DNA of 64,000 bases, from contig NZ_MNAH01000002.1 of assembly GCF_001976065.1 (NCBI RefSeq), positions 238,848 through 302,847 of the forward strand, in the 5' to 3' direction. The notes beneath the pieces were generated by a model that did no database searches, was not told where the DNA came from, and saw nothing but the letters and a program-made list of their open reading frames with translations. Source of the DNA: Pseudomonas putida (GTDB taxonomy: Bacteria > Pseudomonadota > Gammaproteobacteria > Pseudomonadales > Pseudomonadaceae). Positions 1 through 8,827 of the stretch are shown in pieces (position 1 is the first letter of the stretch; each line of letters opens with the position of its first letter). The position numbers were made by a program, and so were the translations under genes.

Positions 1-62
1 CCAATACGCATCCGGGTCCTTGATCAACGTCAGGCGCTTCATGCGGCCGTCGTTCAGGCGCT
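1..62 (-). pseudogene. gloA 3'-end fragment, copy A (runs off left edge)
   Basis: This stretch repeats the segment at 319-380 inside the 3' part of gloA with only a few differences. Read on the minus strand it encodes RLNDGRMKRLTLIKDPDAYW, close to the gloA C-terminal region. It breaks into unrelated REP sequence after about position 62 and continues out of the window on the other side. It is a gene-end duplicate, not an independent gene. Confidence 0.75.
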
Positions 63-75
63 AGGAATGCAGCCC

Positions 76-145
76 GGGACGCTCCGCGTCCCAAAAGCGT
101 GACGCAGAGCGTCACAGGAGGCGTTACCACGCAGAGCGTGGGAAC
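76..145. repeat. Cluster of three short REP-type palindromes
   Basis: Three short hairpins follow each other: gggacgc-tcc-gcgtccc (76-92), gtgacgc-aga-gcgtcac (99-115) and an imperfect one at 123-145 with core ccacgcagagcgtgg. All share the core acgc(t/a)(c/g)(c/a)gcgt typical of a Pseudomonas REP class. They lie between copies A and B of the gloA 3' end. Confidence 0.7.
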
Positions 146-153
146 GATCATGC

Positions 154-249
154 GGCTGGCGTTAAAGGGTCGCTGGCTGAATGATTTCGAACCAATACGC
201 ATCCGGGTCCTTGATGAACGCCAGGCTCTTAATGCGGCCGTCGTTGATC
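154..249 (-). pseudogene. gloA 3'-end fragment, copy B
   Basis: On the minus strand this encodes the last residues of a GloA variant, DPDAYWFEIIQPATL followed by a stop, matching DPDAYWVEIIQPAPL of the intact gene. It is a 127-bp offset copy of 281-376. The REP at 250-272 interrupts the coding similarity at the point where the gene would continue upstream. It has no start and is not expected to be expressed. Confidence 0.75.
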
Positions 250-272
250 GTTACCACGCAGAGCGTGGGAAC
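250..272. repeat. REP palindrome between gloA end copies
   Basis: Identical to the palindrome at 123-145 and exactly 127 bp from it. It marks the repeat unit REP plus gloA 3' end. Confidence 0.7.
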
Positions 273-288
273 GATCATGCAGTGGGCG

Positions 289-810
289 TTAAAGGGGCGC
301 AGGCTGAATGATTTCGACCCAATACGCATCCGGGTCCTTGATGAACGCCAGGCTCTTCATGCGGCCGTCGTTCAGGCGCTTCTGGAAGTCGCAGCCCAGG
401 GCTTCGAAGCGCTCGCAGGCGGCAACGATGTCCGGCACGGAGATGCAGATGTGGCCAAAACCGCGCGGGTCGGTATTGCCGTTGTGATAGGCGAAATCCG
501 CATCGTTCTCGGTGCCGTGGTTATGGGTCAGTTCGAGGATGCCGGGGATCGACTTCATCCACTCCGTACGCGCGGCGGCATCGGCCGGAATCTGGCTCTT
601 GTCCACCAGGGCGAGGAAGTACAGGCTGAACTCCGCTTCCGGAAAATCGCGTTTCTCCACCAGCGAGAAGCCGAGGATGCGCGTGTAGAAGTCCAGGGAC
701 TTGGTGATGTCCTTGACCCGCAGCATGGTGTGGTTGAAGACGAATTTCTGGGTGGCGGTGTCGGGCTGTGCGGTCACGCCGGGGAAGGTATTCAGTTCGT
801 GCAGGCTCAT
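289..810 (-). CDS. gloA: Lactoylglutathione lyase (glyoxalase I)
   Basis: Converts the hemithioacetal of methylglyoxal and glutathione to S-lactoylglutathione in cytosolic detoxification. The 173-residue product is a single vicinal-oxygen-chelate fold. It shows FNHTMLRVKD near the N-terminus (metal-ligand His), PGILELTHNHGTE in the centre (metal-ligand Glu), and DPRGFGHICISVPD with DPDAYWVEIIQ at the C-terminus. The ATG at 810 is chosen over a longer frame because GGAGGG lies just upstream. Length is as expected for proteobacterial GloA. The 3' end is followed by two partial copies of itself separated by REPs. Confidence 0.93.
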   Translation of the reverse strand: MSLHELNTFPGVTAQPDTATQKFVFNHTMLRVKDITKSLDFYTRILGFSLVEKRDFPEAEFSLYFLALVDKSQIPADAAARTEWMKSIPGILELTHNHGTENDADFAYHNGNTDPRGFGHICISVPDIVAACERFEALGCDFQKRLNDGRMKSLAFIKDPDAYWVEIIQPAPL

Positions 811-955
811 GGGCCCTCCGGAAAATAAATGGGGCAAACGAATGACGTCAATGATACGCATCGGTTGCGACATCACCAAACCCAAAGCGTCTGCTATTGC
901 CTGACCGTCGGTCGAGGATCAAACTTCAGGGCTAACTGGCTGGGTGTTGATTGCA

Positions 956-1480
956 ATGATTCAATTGTGCAGGTCGTTGATTATCTTGAGTGGCGTGCTT
1001 ACGGTCATTACCCAGGCCTGCGCCGATGAGCCGGTGGTCACCTGGCCGCCAGGCTGGCAGGTCGAAGACGTTGCCCAGGGAGAGGCGGGTGCCGAAGTCA
1101 GTCGCCAGCGTGCGGTCAAGAACGATGCGCAAGGCACGCCGGTGATGGTGATGGAACTGACCATGACCCGGGTGCAAAGCGGTCATCAGGTGAACCTGGA
1201 AGGTGTGTTGCTGGAGATGCGCAAATCGGTGCAGACGGACTTTTTCCAGGGTGGCTATCAAAGCGTCTGCAACCGGATTCACTCGGCCACCTTGAGTCGC
1301 CTGGCGGCCCTGGAAACCACCTGCACCATCACGCAAAATGGACGACATGTGCTGTCTCAAACATTGGTCGCCGCCGTCGATGCCGATAAGGCCTACGTTC
1401 TTTCCTACGCCGGGCAGGCACAGGCTTATAAGGCCAGTCAGAATGAAATAGAGGCTACACGTAACGGCTTGAAACTTTAG
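956..1480 (+). CDS. Small exported protein of unknown function
   Basis: About 174 residues. A hydrophobic N-terminal segment (residues 3-20) ending in ITQACADEP looks like a signal peptide, so the product is probably periplasmic. The mature part has few landmarks apart from two cysteines (SVCNRI and TTCTIT) that could form a disulfide. An in-frame GTG at 944 is an alternative start. I recognise no family. It stands alone between gloA (divergent) and mvaU (convergent), and its codon use resembles its neighbours. Confidence 0.7.
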   Translation: MIQLCRSLIILSGVLTVITQACADEPVVTWPPGWQVEDVAQGEAGAEVSRQRAVKNDAQGTPVMVMELTMTRVQSGHQVNLEGVLLEMRKSVQTDFFQGGYQSVCNRIHSATLSRLAALETTCTITQNGRHVLSQTLVAAVDADKAYVLSYAGQAQAYKASQNEIEATRNGLKL

Positions 1481-1613
1481 TTACAGGTCTCGATAAGCGC
1501 CGAATTTCTGCCCGTGCCGAGAGTTTTAGATAGCCAAAAGGATTAAGCACAAAGTTGCCTCGAAAGTAGCGTTTTGATCGACCGATATGCTTGCATTTAG
1601 ATGCTATGAAATG

Positions 1614-1650
1614 AAAAAAAGCCCTGCATGTGCAGGGCTTTGTTTTTTCA
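1614..1650. terminator. Bidirectional rho-independent terminator
   Basis: A perfect GC-rich stem gccctgca-tg-tgcagggc (1621-1638) is flanked by seven A on the left and TTTGTTTTTT on the right. It can therefore end mvaU on the minus strand and the exported-protein gene on the plus strand. Confidence 0.85.
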
Positions 1651-1660
1651 GTGCGAGGGT

Positions 1661-2023
1661 TCAGCCACGCAGCCAGGAGTCAACGGTGGCGGCACCGTAT
1701 TGTTCCTTCCAGGCCTTCAGCCCACGATGGTTGCCACCCTTGGTTTCGATCAGCTCGCCGGTATGCGGGTTCTGATAAACCTTGACCACGCGAGCGCGGC
1801 GGGTTTTCGGCGCGGCCTGTTGCAGACCGGATTTTGCCGGGTTCGGGTCGAGGATGGCGATAATGTCGCGCAGGCTCTTGCCGTAGGTTTTCATCAGCCC
1901 CTGGAGCTTTTCCTCGAATTCGATTTCTTTCTTGAGCCCGGCATCGTTCTTCAGGGATTCAAGCTGCTTGAGTTGCTCTTGAAGGGCTTTTTCAGCTGCA
2001 CGAAATTCAGCGAGTCTGGACAA
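1661..2023 (-). CDS. mvaU: MvaT/MvaU family H-NS-like xenogeneic silencer
   Basis: Nucleoid protein of pseudomonads that binds AT-rich DNA and represses horizontally acquired genes. The 120-residue product has an N-terminal coiled-coil oligomerisation half (EFRAAEKALQEQLKQLES through KSLRDIIAILDP). A Lys/Arg-rich linker (KTRRARVVKVYQNPHTGE) leads to the C-terminal DNA-binding part (ETKGGNHRGLKAWKEQYG). I place the start at the TTG at 2023 because the sequence then begins SRLAEFRAAEKAL as in MvaU/MvaV, and GGAG lies about 9 nt upstream. No ATG fits. The bidirectional hairpin at 1614-1650 ends it. MvaU is preferred over MvaT from the N-terminal sequence. Confidence 0.9.
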   Translation of the reverse strand: MSRLAEFRAAEKALQEQLKQLESLKNDAGLKKEIEFEEKLQGLMKTYGKSLRDIIAILDPNPAKSGLQQAAPKTRRARVVKVYQNPHTGELIETKGGNHRGLKAWKEQYGAATVDSWLRG

Positions 2024-2249
2024 TATCTTTACTCCAATAGTGTGTTTGGCTGATACCAACCGCAAACAAAGCTATAAGCCAAGAGCCTTGAAGCGACTCG
2101 GTGATAAATGGCTCACCTGCCAATCTAGCGCAGGCATGAAAAATTGTAGTAGTTAATTGATCAAGAGTAAATCATGTCTTTTTCTTCATGTAACAAGAGT
2201 TGTGCCTTGATTCTAAGGGGGCGGGCGGTGCGCTGCTAAAGGCCACTAG

Positions 2250-3782
2250 TTAATGCTCACTTAATGCATTAATGAAGTCTGCCGCAGGCATCGGTCGGCC
2301 AAACAGATAACCTTGCAGGTAGTTCACATGGTGGGCTGTGAGGTAGTCGCTTTGCTCAGCGGTTTCCACACCTTCGGCAACCGTGGGCAAATTGAGCTTG
2401 GCCGCCAGCTCGATGATGCTGTCCAGAATGTGGCTGGAGAGGGTGTCGACGCCGATCATGGCGACAAAGCTCTGGTCGATTTTCAGGAAATCCACGTTGA
2501 ACTGGCGCAGGTAGCCCAGGCTCGAGTGGCCGGTACCGAAGTCGTCAATGGCGATCATCACACCCAGCTCATGCAACTGCTCGAACAGTTGATGGGTGAT
2601 GGCCGTGGGCTCGATCAGCTTGCGTTCGGTCAACTCCAGTACCAGGTGGATGGAGCCGGGGACAAAAGCGCCGAGGAACTGGCGGCAATCCTCGACCAGC
2701 GCAAGATCGCGGCAATGATCGGCGGTGATATTGATGCCGATATGAAACGGCTCGACAAAGGTCGCCGAGCGCGGTGCCAGCAGCTTGGCGGTCTGTTGCA
2801 TGATCGAGCGGGTCATTGGCACGATCAGTCCGCAGTGTTCGGCAAACGGAATGAACAGGTCGGCGCGTACCAGGCCTTCTTTCGGGTGGTTCCAGCGCAT
2901 CAGCACCTCGATCCCCGTGCATTGTTTACTTTGCGCATCCACCACGGGCTGGAAATAGGGTACGAACTCCGCCGCGTCCAGTGCGCGTTGCATCTCAACG
3001 GTCGGGGACGACGAGCGCTTCTGTATGACATGCCCGATAAAGCCGGAAACAACACCGAAGAACACCAACAAGCTGAACAAGGGTGGGTATTCACTGCTCA
3101 TGTAACGCCACACTTCGCCTTTGGGGAAACCGGCCTGCACACTGAAGGGATAACGCGAAGAAGTCAGCCTGTTCTGCGCGATGGGGAACTCGGGTGGCTC
3201 GCCTTCATGAAAACTGCCATCAGCGGACAGCCAGTCAGGGCCTACTTGCAACAGCAGCAGTTTGTGGCGCCCGATCAGGCGCAAGAGATTACTCAGGTGG
3301 TAACCGTCCAGCGTACTCATGGCGCCCCGTTTGCCCTCGCTGAGTCGATAAACCAGCAACGCGGTATCGGGCGTGACCGGGTTGCCCTTCATCAACAACA
3401 ACTGGCCGTCGGCATAGTCTGCGGAGGCAATTTTTTCGTGATAGTCGCCGAACAGGGAACTGCAATAGATCGTGTCGTCCCACAGCAGGTTGGTTGAGCG
3501 CACGAATGGACGCTTGGTGACCTGCTCGCGCAACGCCAGGTTGACGTCAATGCAACTTTGGCCAGCCAGCGGCAACAACTCGCGTGCCGCCTGAGCGGTG
3601 TTGTCGAGCATCAGTTCGAACTGGCGAAGGGCTTCTTCAGCGGTTTGCTGGCTACTTTGCCGGAGTACACGTTCGGCCTGCATATGAAGGATGGCAAAAC
3701 CCAGCAGCACCGGGAGCAGTCCACTCAGCAGGGTCACGGCGACCCTCATGCGGCGTTGGCGGGCTTTGGTTTTCAGTGGCAT
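2250..3782 (-). CDS. CSS-motif EAL-domain cyclic-di-GMP phosphodiesterase
   Basis: Membrane protein of about 510 residues expected to hydrolyse c-di-GMP to pGpG. An N-terminal membrane segment (VTLLSGLLPVLLGFAIL) is followed by a periplasmic CSS domain with the conserved CSS (in IYCSSLFG) and a second cysteine (QSCIDV). In this class redox or disulfide state controls activity. A second membrane helix (LFSLLVFFGVVSGFIG) leads to a complete EAL domain: EVLMRW in place of EALVRW, NITADH, ELTERK, DDFGTGHSSL, LKIDQSFV and AEGVE, so the metal and catalytic residues are present. An in-frame TTG at 3800 would add six residues. The gene is monocistronic. Confidence 0.9.
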   Translation of the reverse strand: MPLKTKARQRRMRVAVTLLSGLLPVLLGFAILHMQAERVLRQSSQQTAEEALRQFELMLDNTAQAARELLPLAGQSCIDVNLALREQVTKRPFVRSTNLLWDDTIYCSSLFGDYHEKIASADYADGQLLLMKGNPVTPDTALLVYRLSEGKRGAMSTLDGYHLSNLLRLIGRHKLLLLQVGPDWLSADGSFHEGEPPEFPIAQNRLTSSRYPFSVQAGFPKGEVWRYMSSEYPPLFSLLVFFGVVSGFIGHVIQKRSSSPTVEMQRALDAAEFVPYFQPVVDAQSKQCTGIEVLMRWNHPKEGLVRADLFIPFAEHCGLIVPMTRSIMQQTAKLLAPRSATFVEPFHIGINITADHCRDLALVEDCRQFLGAFVPGSIHLVLELTERKLIEPTAITHQLFEQLHELGVMIAIDDFGTGHSSLGYLRQFNVDFLKIDQSFVAMIGVDTLSSHILDSIIELAAKLNLPTVAEGVETAEQSDYLTAHHVNYLQGYLFGRPMPAADFINALSEH

Positions 3783-4208
3783 TCGCGAAACCTGTATCAA
3801 TGAAGTCGGGCTCTCAAATGCTGGCGGGGCGTGATGCCTCCCATGAAGAGTTCAAGTACGACGCAGGATAGTTGGCCCTGGGCACTTATGCCGCTCAAGG
3901 TAGCCCGACCCATACCCGTGCAACAAACCCCTTGCACGACGGGAGAAAAAGGGGATTTGATACAGGAGGCGGACAAATTGATTTACGCTGTGTAGAATCA
4001 GGTTACGCATACAATAATAATCGTCTTCTGGCAGCAGAAGCCTCGCCCTCAGAGCCTTGGGTCGACAATGAAGATATTCGGGTTCCAATTGATCTACGGT
4101 GATTTCCTCGCCCGCAGCGTGCGGGGCATCTCCTGTGCGCCACCCACCGGTCTCAGCATTGCTAGCAACTAACATTCGTTAATTGATACAAATGATGAGG
4201 CGCCAACC
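3783..4208. other. 426-bp intergenic region without a recognised gene
   Basis: This lies between the divergent EAL-protein and hppD genes and is somewhat AT-richer than its surroundings, including an ataataataatcg run near 4012. Short open frames on both strands have atypical composition and no ribosome-binding site, so I do not call them. It presumably holds both promoters, but I cannot place them with confidence. Confidence 0.5.
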
Positions 4209-5285
4209 ATGGCAGATTTATACGAAAACCCAATGGGCCTGATGGGCTTTGAGTTCATCGAACTGGCATCGCCAACCCCCAACACCCTGGAGCCGATCTT
4301 CGAGATCATGGGCTTTACCAAGGTTGCGACCCACCGCTCCAAAGACGTACACCTGTATCGCCAGGGCGCGATCAACCTGATCCTCAACAACGAACCGCAC
4401 AGCGTCGCCTCGTATTTCGCCGCCGAGCATGGTCCGTCGGTGTGCGGCATGGCCTTCCGGGTCAAGGATTCGCAAAAGGCCTACAAACGTGCCCTGGAGC
4501 TCGGCGCCCAGCCGATCCACATCGAGACCGGCCCGATGGAGCTGAACTTGCCGGCGATCAAGGGCATCGGCGGCGCGCCGCTGTACCTGATCGACCGCTT
4601 CGGCGAAGGCAGCTCGATCTACGACATCGATTTCGTGTTCCTGGAGGGCGTTGACCGTCATCCGGTCGGCGCTGGCCTGAAGATCATCGACCACCTGACC
4701 CACAACGTGTATCGCGGTCGCATGGCCTATTGGGCGAACTTCTACGAGAAGCTGTTCAACTTCCGTGAAATTCGCTACTTCGACATCAAGGGCGAGTACA
4801 CCGGCCTGACCTCCAAGGCCATGACCGCGCCTGACGGCATGATCCGCATCCCCTTGAACGAAGAATCGTCCAAGGGCGCCGGGCAGATCGAAGAGTTCCT
4901 GATGCAGTTCAACGGCGAGGGCATCCAGCACGTGGCCTTCCTCAGCGATGACCTGATCAAGACCTGGGATCATCTGAAAAGCATCGGCATGCGCTTCATG
5001 ACCGCGCCGCCGGACACCTACTACGAAATGCTCGAAGGCCGCTTGCCAAACCACGGCGAGCCGGTGGGCGAGTTGCAGGCGCGCGGCATCCTGCTGGACG
5101 GTTCGTCCGAGTCGGGCGACAAGCGCCTGCTGCTGCAGATCTTCTCGGAAACCCTGATGGGGCCGGTGTTCTTCGAGTTCATCCAGCGCAAAGGGGATGA
5201 CGGATTCGGTGAAGGCAACTTCAAGGCGTTGTTCGAGTCGATCGAGCGGGATCAGGTGCGTCGTGGCGTGCTGTCCACTGACTGA
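4209..5285 (+). CDS. hppD: 4-hydroxyphenylpyruvate dioxygenase
   Basis: Fe(II)-dependent enzyme converting 4-hydroxyphenylpyruvate to homogentisate in tyrosine catabolism, and the source of pyomelanin when homogentisate accumulates. The 358-residue protein has the usual pseudomonad length and two vicinal-oxygen-chelate halves. The iron ligands are visible: H162 ([10 protein letters not shown]), H241 (GIQHVAF) and E323 ([20 protein letters not shown], the signature C-terminal helix region). The homogentisate-degrading genes are not in this window. A BIME palindrome follows the stop codon. Confidence 0.97.
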   Translation: MADLYENPMGLMGFEFIELASPTPNTLEPIFEIMGFTKVATHRSKDVHLYRQGAINLILNNEPHSVASYFAAEHGPSVCGMAFRVKDSQKAYKRALELGAQPIHIETGPMELNLPAIKGIGGAPLYLIDRFGEGSSIYDIDFVFLEGVDRHPVGAGLKIIDHLTHNVYRGRMAYWANFYEKLFNFREIRYFDIKGEYTGLTSKAMTAPDGMIRIPLNEESSKGAGQIEEFLMQFNGEGIQHVAFLSDDLIKTWDHLKSIGMRFMTAPPDTYYEMLEGRLPNHGEPVGELQARGILLDGSSESGDKRLLLQIFSETLMGPVFFEFIQRKGDDGFGEGNFKALFESIERDQVRRGVLSTD

Positions 5286-5304
5286 TTTGTCAGCGCTGTA
5301 AAAC

Positions 5305-5394
5305 TGTGGGAGCGGGCTTGCTCGCGAAAGCGGTGCATCAGTCACTGGTAACGTTGACTGATGCACCGCTTTCGCGAGCAAGCCCGCTCCCACA
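5305..5394. repeat. BIME: two inverted REPs
   Basis: An almost perfect 90-bp inverted repeat begins tgtgggagcgggcttgctcg and ends with its complement. It sits between the convergent hppD and rarD genes and could stop transcription from both sides. Confidence 0.85.
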
Positions 5395-5410
5395 TTTGCT
5401 TTGTCGGCGC

Positions 5411-6292
5411 TTAAGGTCGCCGCTGCCGCATCAAATGCTTGAACCCCTCAAACACCAATACCACTACCGCCATCCAGATCGGAATGTAGGTCAGCCATTC
5501 CCCAGGCTTGATGCTTTCCCCCAGCAACAACGCCACCCCCAGCAACAGCACCGGCTCGACATAACTCAACAGCCCGAACAGGCTGAACGGCAGCAAGCGA
5601 CTGGCGATGATGTAGACCACCAGCGCCGAAGCGCTGATCAAGCCCAGCAGGGGAATCAGCCACGCCAATGCCGGGTGCTGGTCGAAGACACCGAAGCCCT
5701 GCTCGCCACCGTGCACGAACCCGTACGCGATCGGCAGCATCAGGGTCATGTCCAGCCAGAGCCCGCCGAGGTTATCGGCCTTCAGCCACTTGCGCAGCAC
5801 GAAGTACAGGGGGTAGCCGATGACCACCACCAGGGTCGCCCAGGAAAATCCGCCGACCTGATACAGCTCGTTGACCACGCCCAGGCTGGCGAAGAACACC
5901 GCGACTTTTTGCAGGTAGGACAGACGTTCACCGTAGGCAATACGTCCGGTCAGGACCATGGCCAGCGGCAACAGGAAGTAACCCAGGGACACGTCGAGGC
6001 TGTAGCCATTGAGCGGGGCCCACATGAATAGCCAGAGTTGTACGCCCAGCAGCGCCGCTGACAATATCAAGCCGCCGATCAGCTTCGGTTGTGCGCCAAT
6101 CCTGCGCAGCAGGTCGATGACCCGCCGCCATTCCCCGGACACCAGCATGAACACCGTCATGCAGGGCACGGTCAACAGCATGCGCCAGCCGAAAATCTCC
6201 ACACCGCTCAACGGCTTGAGCAACGAGGTGTAGTAATACATGACGGCAAACAACACAGAGGCTGAAACCGATAAAGCGATACCTTTTGACAA
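5411..6292 (-). CDS. rarD: RarD-like EamA (DMT superfamily) transporter
   Basis: Inner-membrane protein of 293 residues with about ten hydrophobic helices, the two-EamA-repeat architecture. It opens with KGIALSVSASVLFAVMYYYTSLL and GWRMLLTVPCM, typical of RarD. RarD was named for a link to chloramphenicol susceptibility, but its substrate is not established. The N-terminus and length fit the family, and the gene appears to be transcribed alone. Confidence 0.85.
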   Translation of the reverse strand: MSKGIALSVSASVLFAVMYYYTSLLKPLSGVEIFGWRMLLTVPCMTVFMLVSGEWRRVIDLLRRIGAQPKLIGGLILSAALLGVQLWLFMWAPLNGYSLDVSLGYFLLPLAMVLTGRIAYGERLSYLQKVAVFFASLGVVNELYQVGGFSWATLVVVIGYPLYFVLRKWLKADNLGGLWLDMTLMLPIAYGFVHGGEQGFGVFDQHPALAWLIPLLGLISASALVVYIIASRLLPFSLFGLLSYVEPVLLLGVALLLGESIKPGEWLTYIPIWMAVVVLVFEGFKHLMRQRRP

Positions 6293-6374
6293 GCTGTCCT
6301 CGCGAGGTTGTACATAAAACGGGCTGCGGAGGATACGTGGTTTTTGTGCTGAATATTGGCCGGATGATCAATAT

Positions 6375-7394
6375 TTACAACATTGCGTCATGCGGCTTAC
6401 GGCCGGACACGAAATGGCTCACATCATTGAAACCCGGCGTCGACGCATGCCCCGGCGTCACCAGGGAATCGATAAATGCTTCATCCTCTGCGGTAATCTT
6501 CACCGCCTGCGCCTTGGTGTAGGCGTCCCACTGTGCTTCGGTGCGCGGCCCGACGATGGCCGAGGTCACGGCGCTGTTGTTCAGCACCCAGGCGATCGCA
6601 AATTCGACGATGCCCACACCGCGTTCCTGGGTGTATTGCTGGATCTGCTGGGCGATGCGCAAGGACTCCACGCGCCATTCGGTTTCCAGGATGCGTTTGT
6701 CCGCACGTCCCGCGCGGCTGTTGGCGTCGGGCTTCACGTCCGGCGCATATTTGCCACTGAGCACACCGCGGGCCAGAGGGCTGTAAGGCACCACACCGAG
6801 GCCATAATTTTGCGCGGCGGTGATCTGCTCGGTTTCAGCCTGGCGGTTGACGATGTTGTACAGCGGCTGGCTGATCACCGGCCGGTCGACACCGAGCATG
6901 TCGGCCACGCGAATCACCTCGGCGATGCGCCAGCCACGATAGTTCGACAGCCCCCAATAGCGGATCTTGCCCTGGCGAATCAGATCGCCAATCGCCGACA
7001 CCGTGACCGCAAGCGGCGTGTTGTGGTCTTCGCGGTGCAGGTAATAGATGTCGAGATAGTCGGTACCCAGGCGCGTCAGGCTGGCGTCGATGCCATTGAA
7101 TACATGCTTGCGGCTCAAGCCGCTGCGGTTCGGCACACCGTCGGCCGGGCCGAAACCGACCTTGGTCGCCAGCACCCATTCGTGGCGGTTGCCGGCGATC
7201 GCTTCACCGACGATTTCTTCCGAGCGCCCGCCTGTGTAGACGTCGGCGGTGTCGATGAAATTGATGCCCTGGTCCCAGGCCTTGTCGATGATTCGCAGGG
7301 AATCTTCGGTGCTGGTCTGTTCGCCGAACATCATGGTGCCCAGGGTCAGGGTGGACACCTGCAAACCCGATTGACCCAGCGTGCGGTAGCTCAT
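6375..7394 (-). CDS. Aldo/keto reductase (Tas/YhdN type)
   Basis: NADPH-dependent cytosolic oxidoreductase of 339 residues with a TIM-barrel fold. It shows the AKR motifs GINFIDTADVYTGGRSEE (catalytic Asp and Tyr), WVLATKVGFG (Lys), YLDIYYLHREDHNTP (His), GLSNYRGWRIAEV and VGPRTEAQWD in the cofactor region. I chose the ATG at 7394 (MSYRTLGQSGLQVS) because AGGA precedes it and AKRs begin this way. The substrate is unknown. A second, distantly similar AKR lies at 56444-57496. Confidence 0.9.
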   Translation of the reverse strand: MSYRTLGQSGLQVSTLTLGTMMFGEQTSTEDSLRIIDKAWDQGINFIDTADVYTGGRSEEIVGEAIAGNRHEWVLATKVGFGPADGVPNRSGLSRKHVFNGIDASLTRLGTDYLDIYYLHREDHNTPLAVTVSAIGDLIRQGKIRYWGLSNYRGWRIAEVIRVADMLGVDRPVISQPLYNIVNRQAETEQITAAQNYGLGVVPYSPLARGVLSGKYAPDVKPDANSRAGRADKRILETEWRVESLRIAQQIQQYTQERGVGIVEFAIAWVLNNSAVTSAIVGPRTEAQWDAYTKAQAVKITAEDEAFIDSLVTPGHASTPGFNDVSHFVSGRKPHDAML

Positions 7395-7488
7395 GAGGAA
7401 ATCCTTTTGCCGGTTGGAAAGGCTCTCAATCAAATACCAGAACGGCGGCGTGGGGCAACCTGAAATATCAAATATCCCGAATCAAAAT

Positions 7489-7520
7489 TGTGGGAGCGCG
7501 CCTGCTCGCGATTGCGCACA
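7489..7520. repeat. Single REP element
   Basis: A variant of the same REP family (tgtgggagcgcgcctgctcgc...gcgcaca) lies between the divergent AKR and glycerate kinase genes. No inverted partner is adjacent. Confidence 0.6.
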
Positions 7521-7666
7521 GACAATCAACGCCGATGCGGGACTTATCGTCTCTGTCTCGGGTTTTGTGAGAATGAACAATATTCCTCCATGCCACTTGT
7601 GCAACAGACCGGCGTTATTGTTTATATCGGCTGACAGCATGAGCGCATTGGAACTGGAGAACTCGT

Positions 7667-8827
7667 ATGAAAATCGTCATTGCCCCCGATTCGTTCAAGG
7701 ACAGCCTCAGTGCTCAAGACGTAGCGGACGCGATTGCACGCGGTCTGGCTGAAGTTTGGCCCGATGCACAGTTGATCAGATGCCCGATGGCCGACGGCGG
7801 TGAGGGCACCGTCGCGGCGGTGCTCGCGGCTTGCGGTGGCGAACGGCACCAGGCCGAGGTGTGCGGACCACTGGGCGAAACGGTCACTGCGACGTGGGGC
7901 TGGTTGCCCGACAGCCACACCGCAATCATCGAAATGGCCGAAGCCAGCGGGTTGCAATCGCTTCCGGTCGAGCGCCGCGATGCCTGCATCAGCAGCACCT
8001 TTGGCACCGGTGAACTGATTCGTGCAGCACTCAATGCCGGAGCGCAGCGGGTGATTCTGGCGATTGGCGGCAGCGCCACCAACGACGGCGGCGCCGGGGC
8101 CATGCAAGCCTTGGGCGTGAGGCTTCTCGACGCGCAGGGCCAGGCACTTGAACCCGGCGGCCTGGCACTGGCGCAACTGGCCCGCATCGATCTCGACGGC
8201 ATCGATCCGCGTCTGGCCACGGTGCGTTTCGACATCGCCGCCGACGTCGACAATCCACTGTGTGGCCCCCACGGTGCGTCGGCGGTTTTCGGTCCGCAAA
8301 AAGGTGCAACGCCTGCGCAGGTGGAGCAACTGGATCGGGCCCTCGGGCACTTTGCCGATCACTGCGCGAAGGTCTTGAACAAAGACATGCGCGACGAAGC
8401 GGGCAGTGGTGCGGCAGGCGGGTTGGGGTTTGCCGCCAAGGCGTTTCTAGGCGCGCAATTCCAGTCCGGGGTGGACGTGGTGGCGGAACTGGTGGGCTTG
8501 GCAGAGCAGATCGAAAATGCCGATCTGGTGATCACCGGTGAAGGCCGTTTCGACGCACAAACCTTGCGTGGAAAAACACCGTTTGGCGTCGCAAGGATTG
8601 CCAGGCAACGCGGTGTGCCAGTGATCGTTATCGCCGGTACCTTGGGTGAGGACTATCAACAACTGTATGGCCATGGCGTCGATGCCGCGTTTGCCCTGGC
8701 GAGCGGGCCGATGTCGCTGGAACAGGCCTGCGCCCAAGCGCCGCGCTTGTTGCAAGAGCGGGCGACAGACATCGCCCGGGTCTGGCGGATGGCCGCCCGC
8801 ACGGCCTCAAGCACGTTGAGAAAGTAG
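7667..8827 (+). CDS. garK: Glycerate kinase, type 1
   Basis: Phosphorylates D-glycerate, normally to 2-phosphoglycerate in this family, at the end of the glyoxylate, tartronate or glucarate routes. The 386-residue protein begins MKIVIAPDSFKDSLSAQDVADAIARG, the family signature. It also has MADGGEGT, AIGGSATNDGGAGAMQALG, GAAGGLGFAAKAFLGA and VITGEGRFDAQTLRGKTP. GGAG lies upstream of the ATG. No glyoxylate carboligase or tartronate reductase genes flank it, so the symbol could equally be glxK. Confidence 0.92.
   Translation: MKIVIAPDSFKDSLSAQDVADAIARGLAEVWPDAQLIRCPMADGGEGTVAAVLAACGGERHQAEVCGPLGETVTATWGWLPDSHTAIIEMAEASGLQSLPVERRDACISSTFGTGELIRAALNAGAQRVILAIGGSATNDGGAGAMQALGVRLLDAQGQALEPGGLALAQLARIDLDGIDPRLATVRFDIAADVDNPLCGPHGASAVFGPQKGATPAQVEQLDRALGHFADHCAKVLNKDMRDEAGSGAAGGLGFAAKAFLGAQFQSGVDVVAELVGLAEQIENADLVITGEGRFDAQTLRGKTPFGVARIARQRGVPVIVIAGTLGEDYQQLYGHGVDAAFALASGPMSLEQACAQAPRLLQERATDIARVWRMAARTASSTLRK

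Noticed and set aside
181..828. Plus-strand frame of 215 codons opposite gloA
   Set aside because: Shadow of gloA and its duplicated 3' ends.
3852..4175. Possible gene of 107 codons on the minus strand in the hppD upstream region
   Set aside because: Arg/Cys-rich random-looking sequence, no ribosome site and overlap with the presumed promoter.
4218..5393. Minus-strand open frame of 391 codons opposite hppD
   Set aside because: Shadow of a high-GC gene, beginning inside a REP palindrome and with no recognisable protein features.
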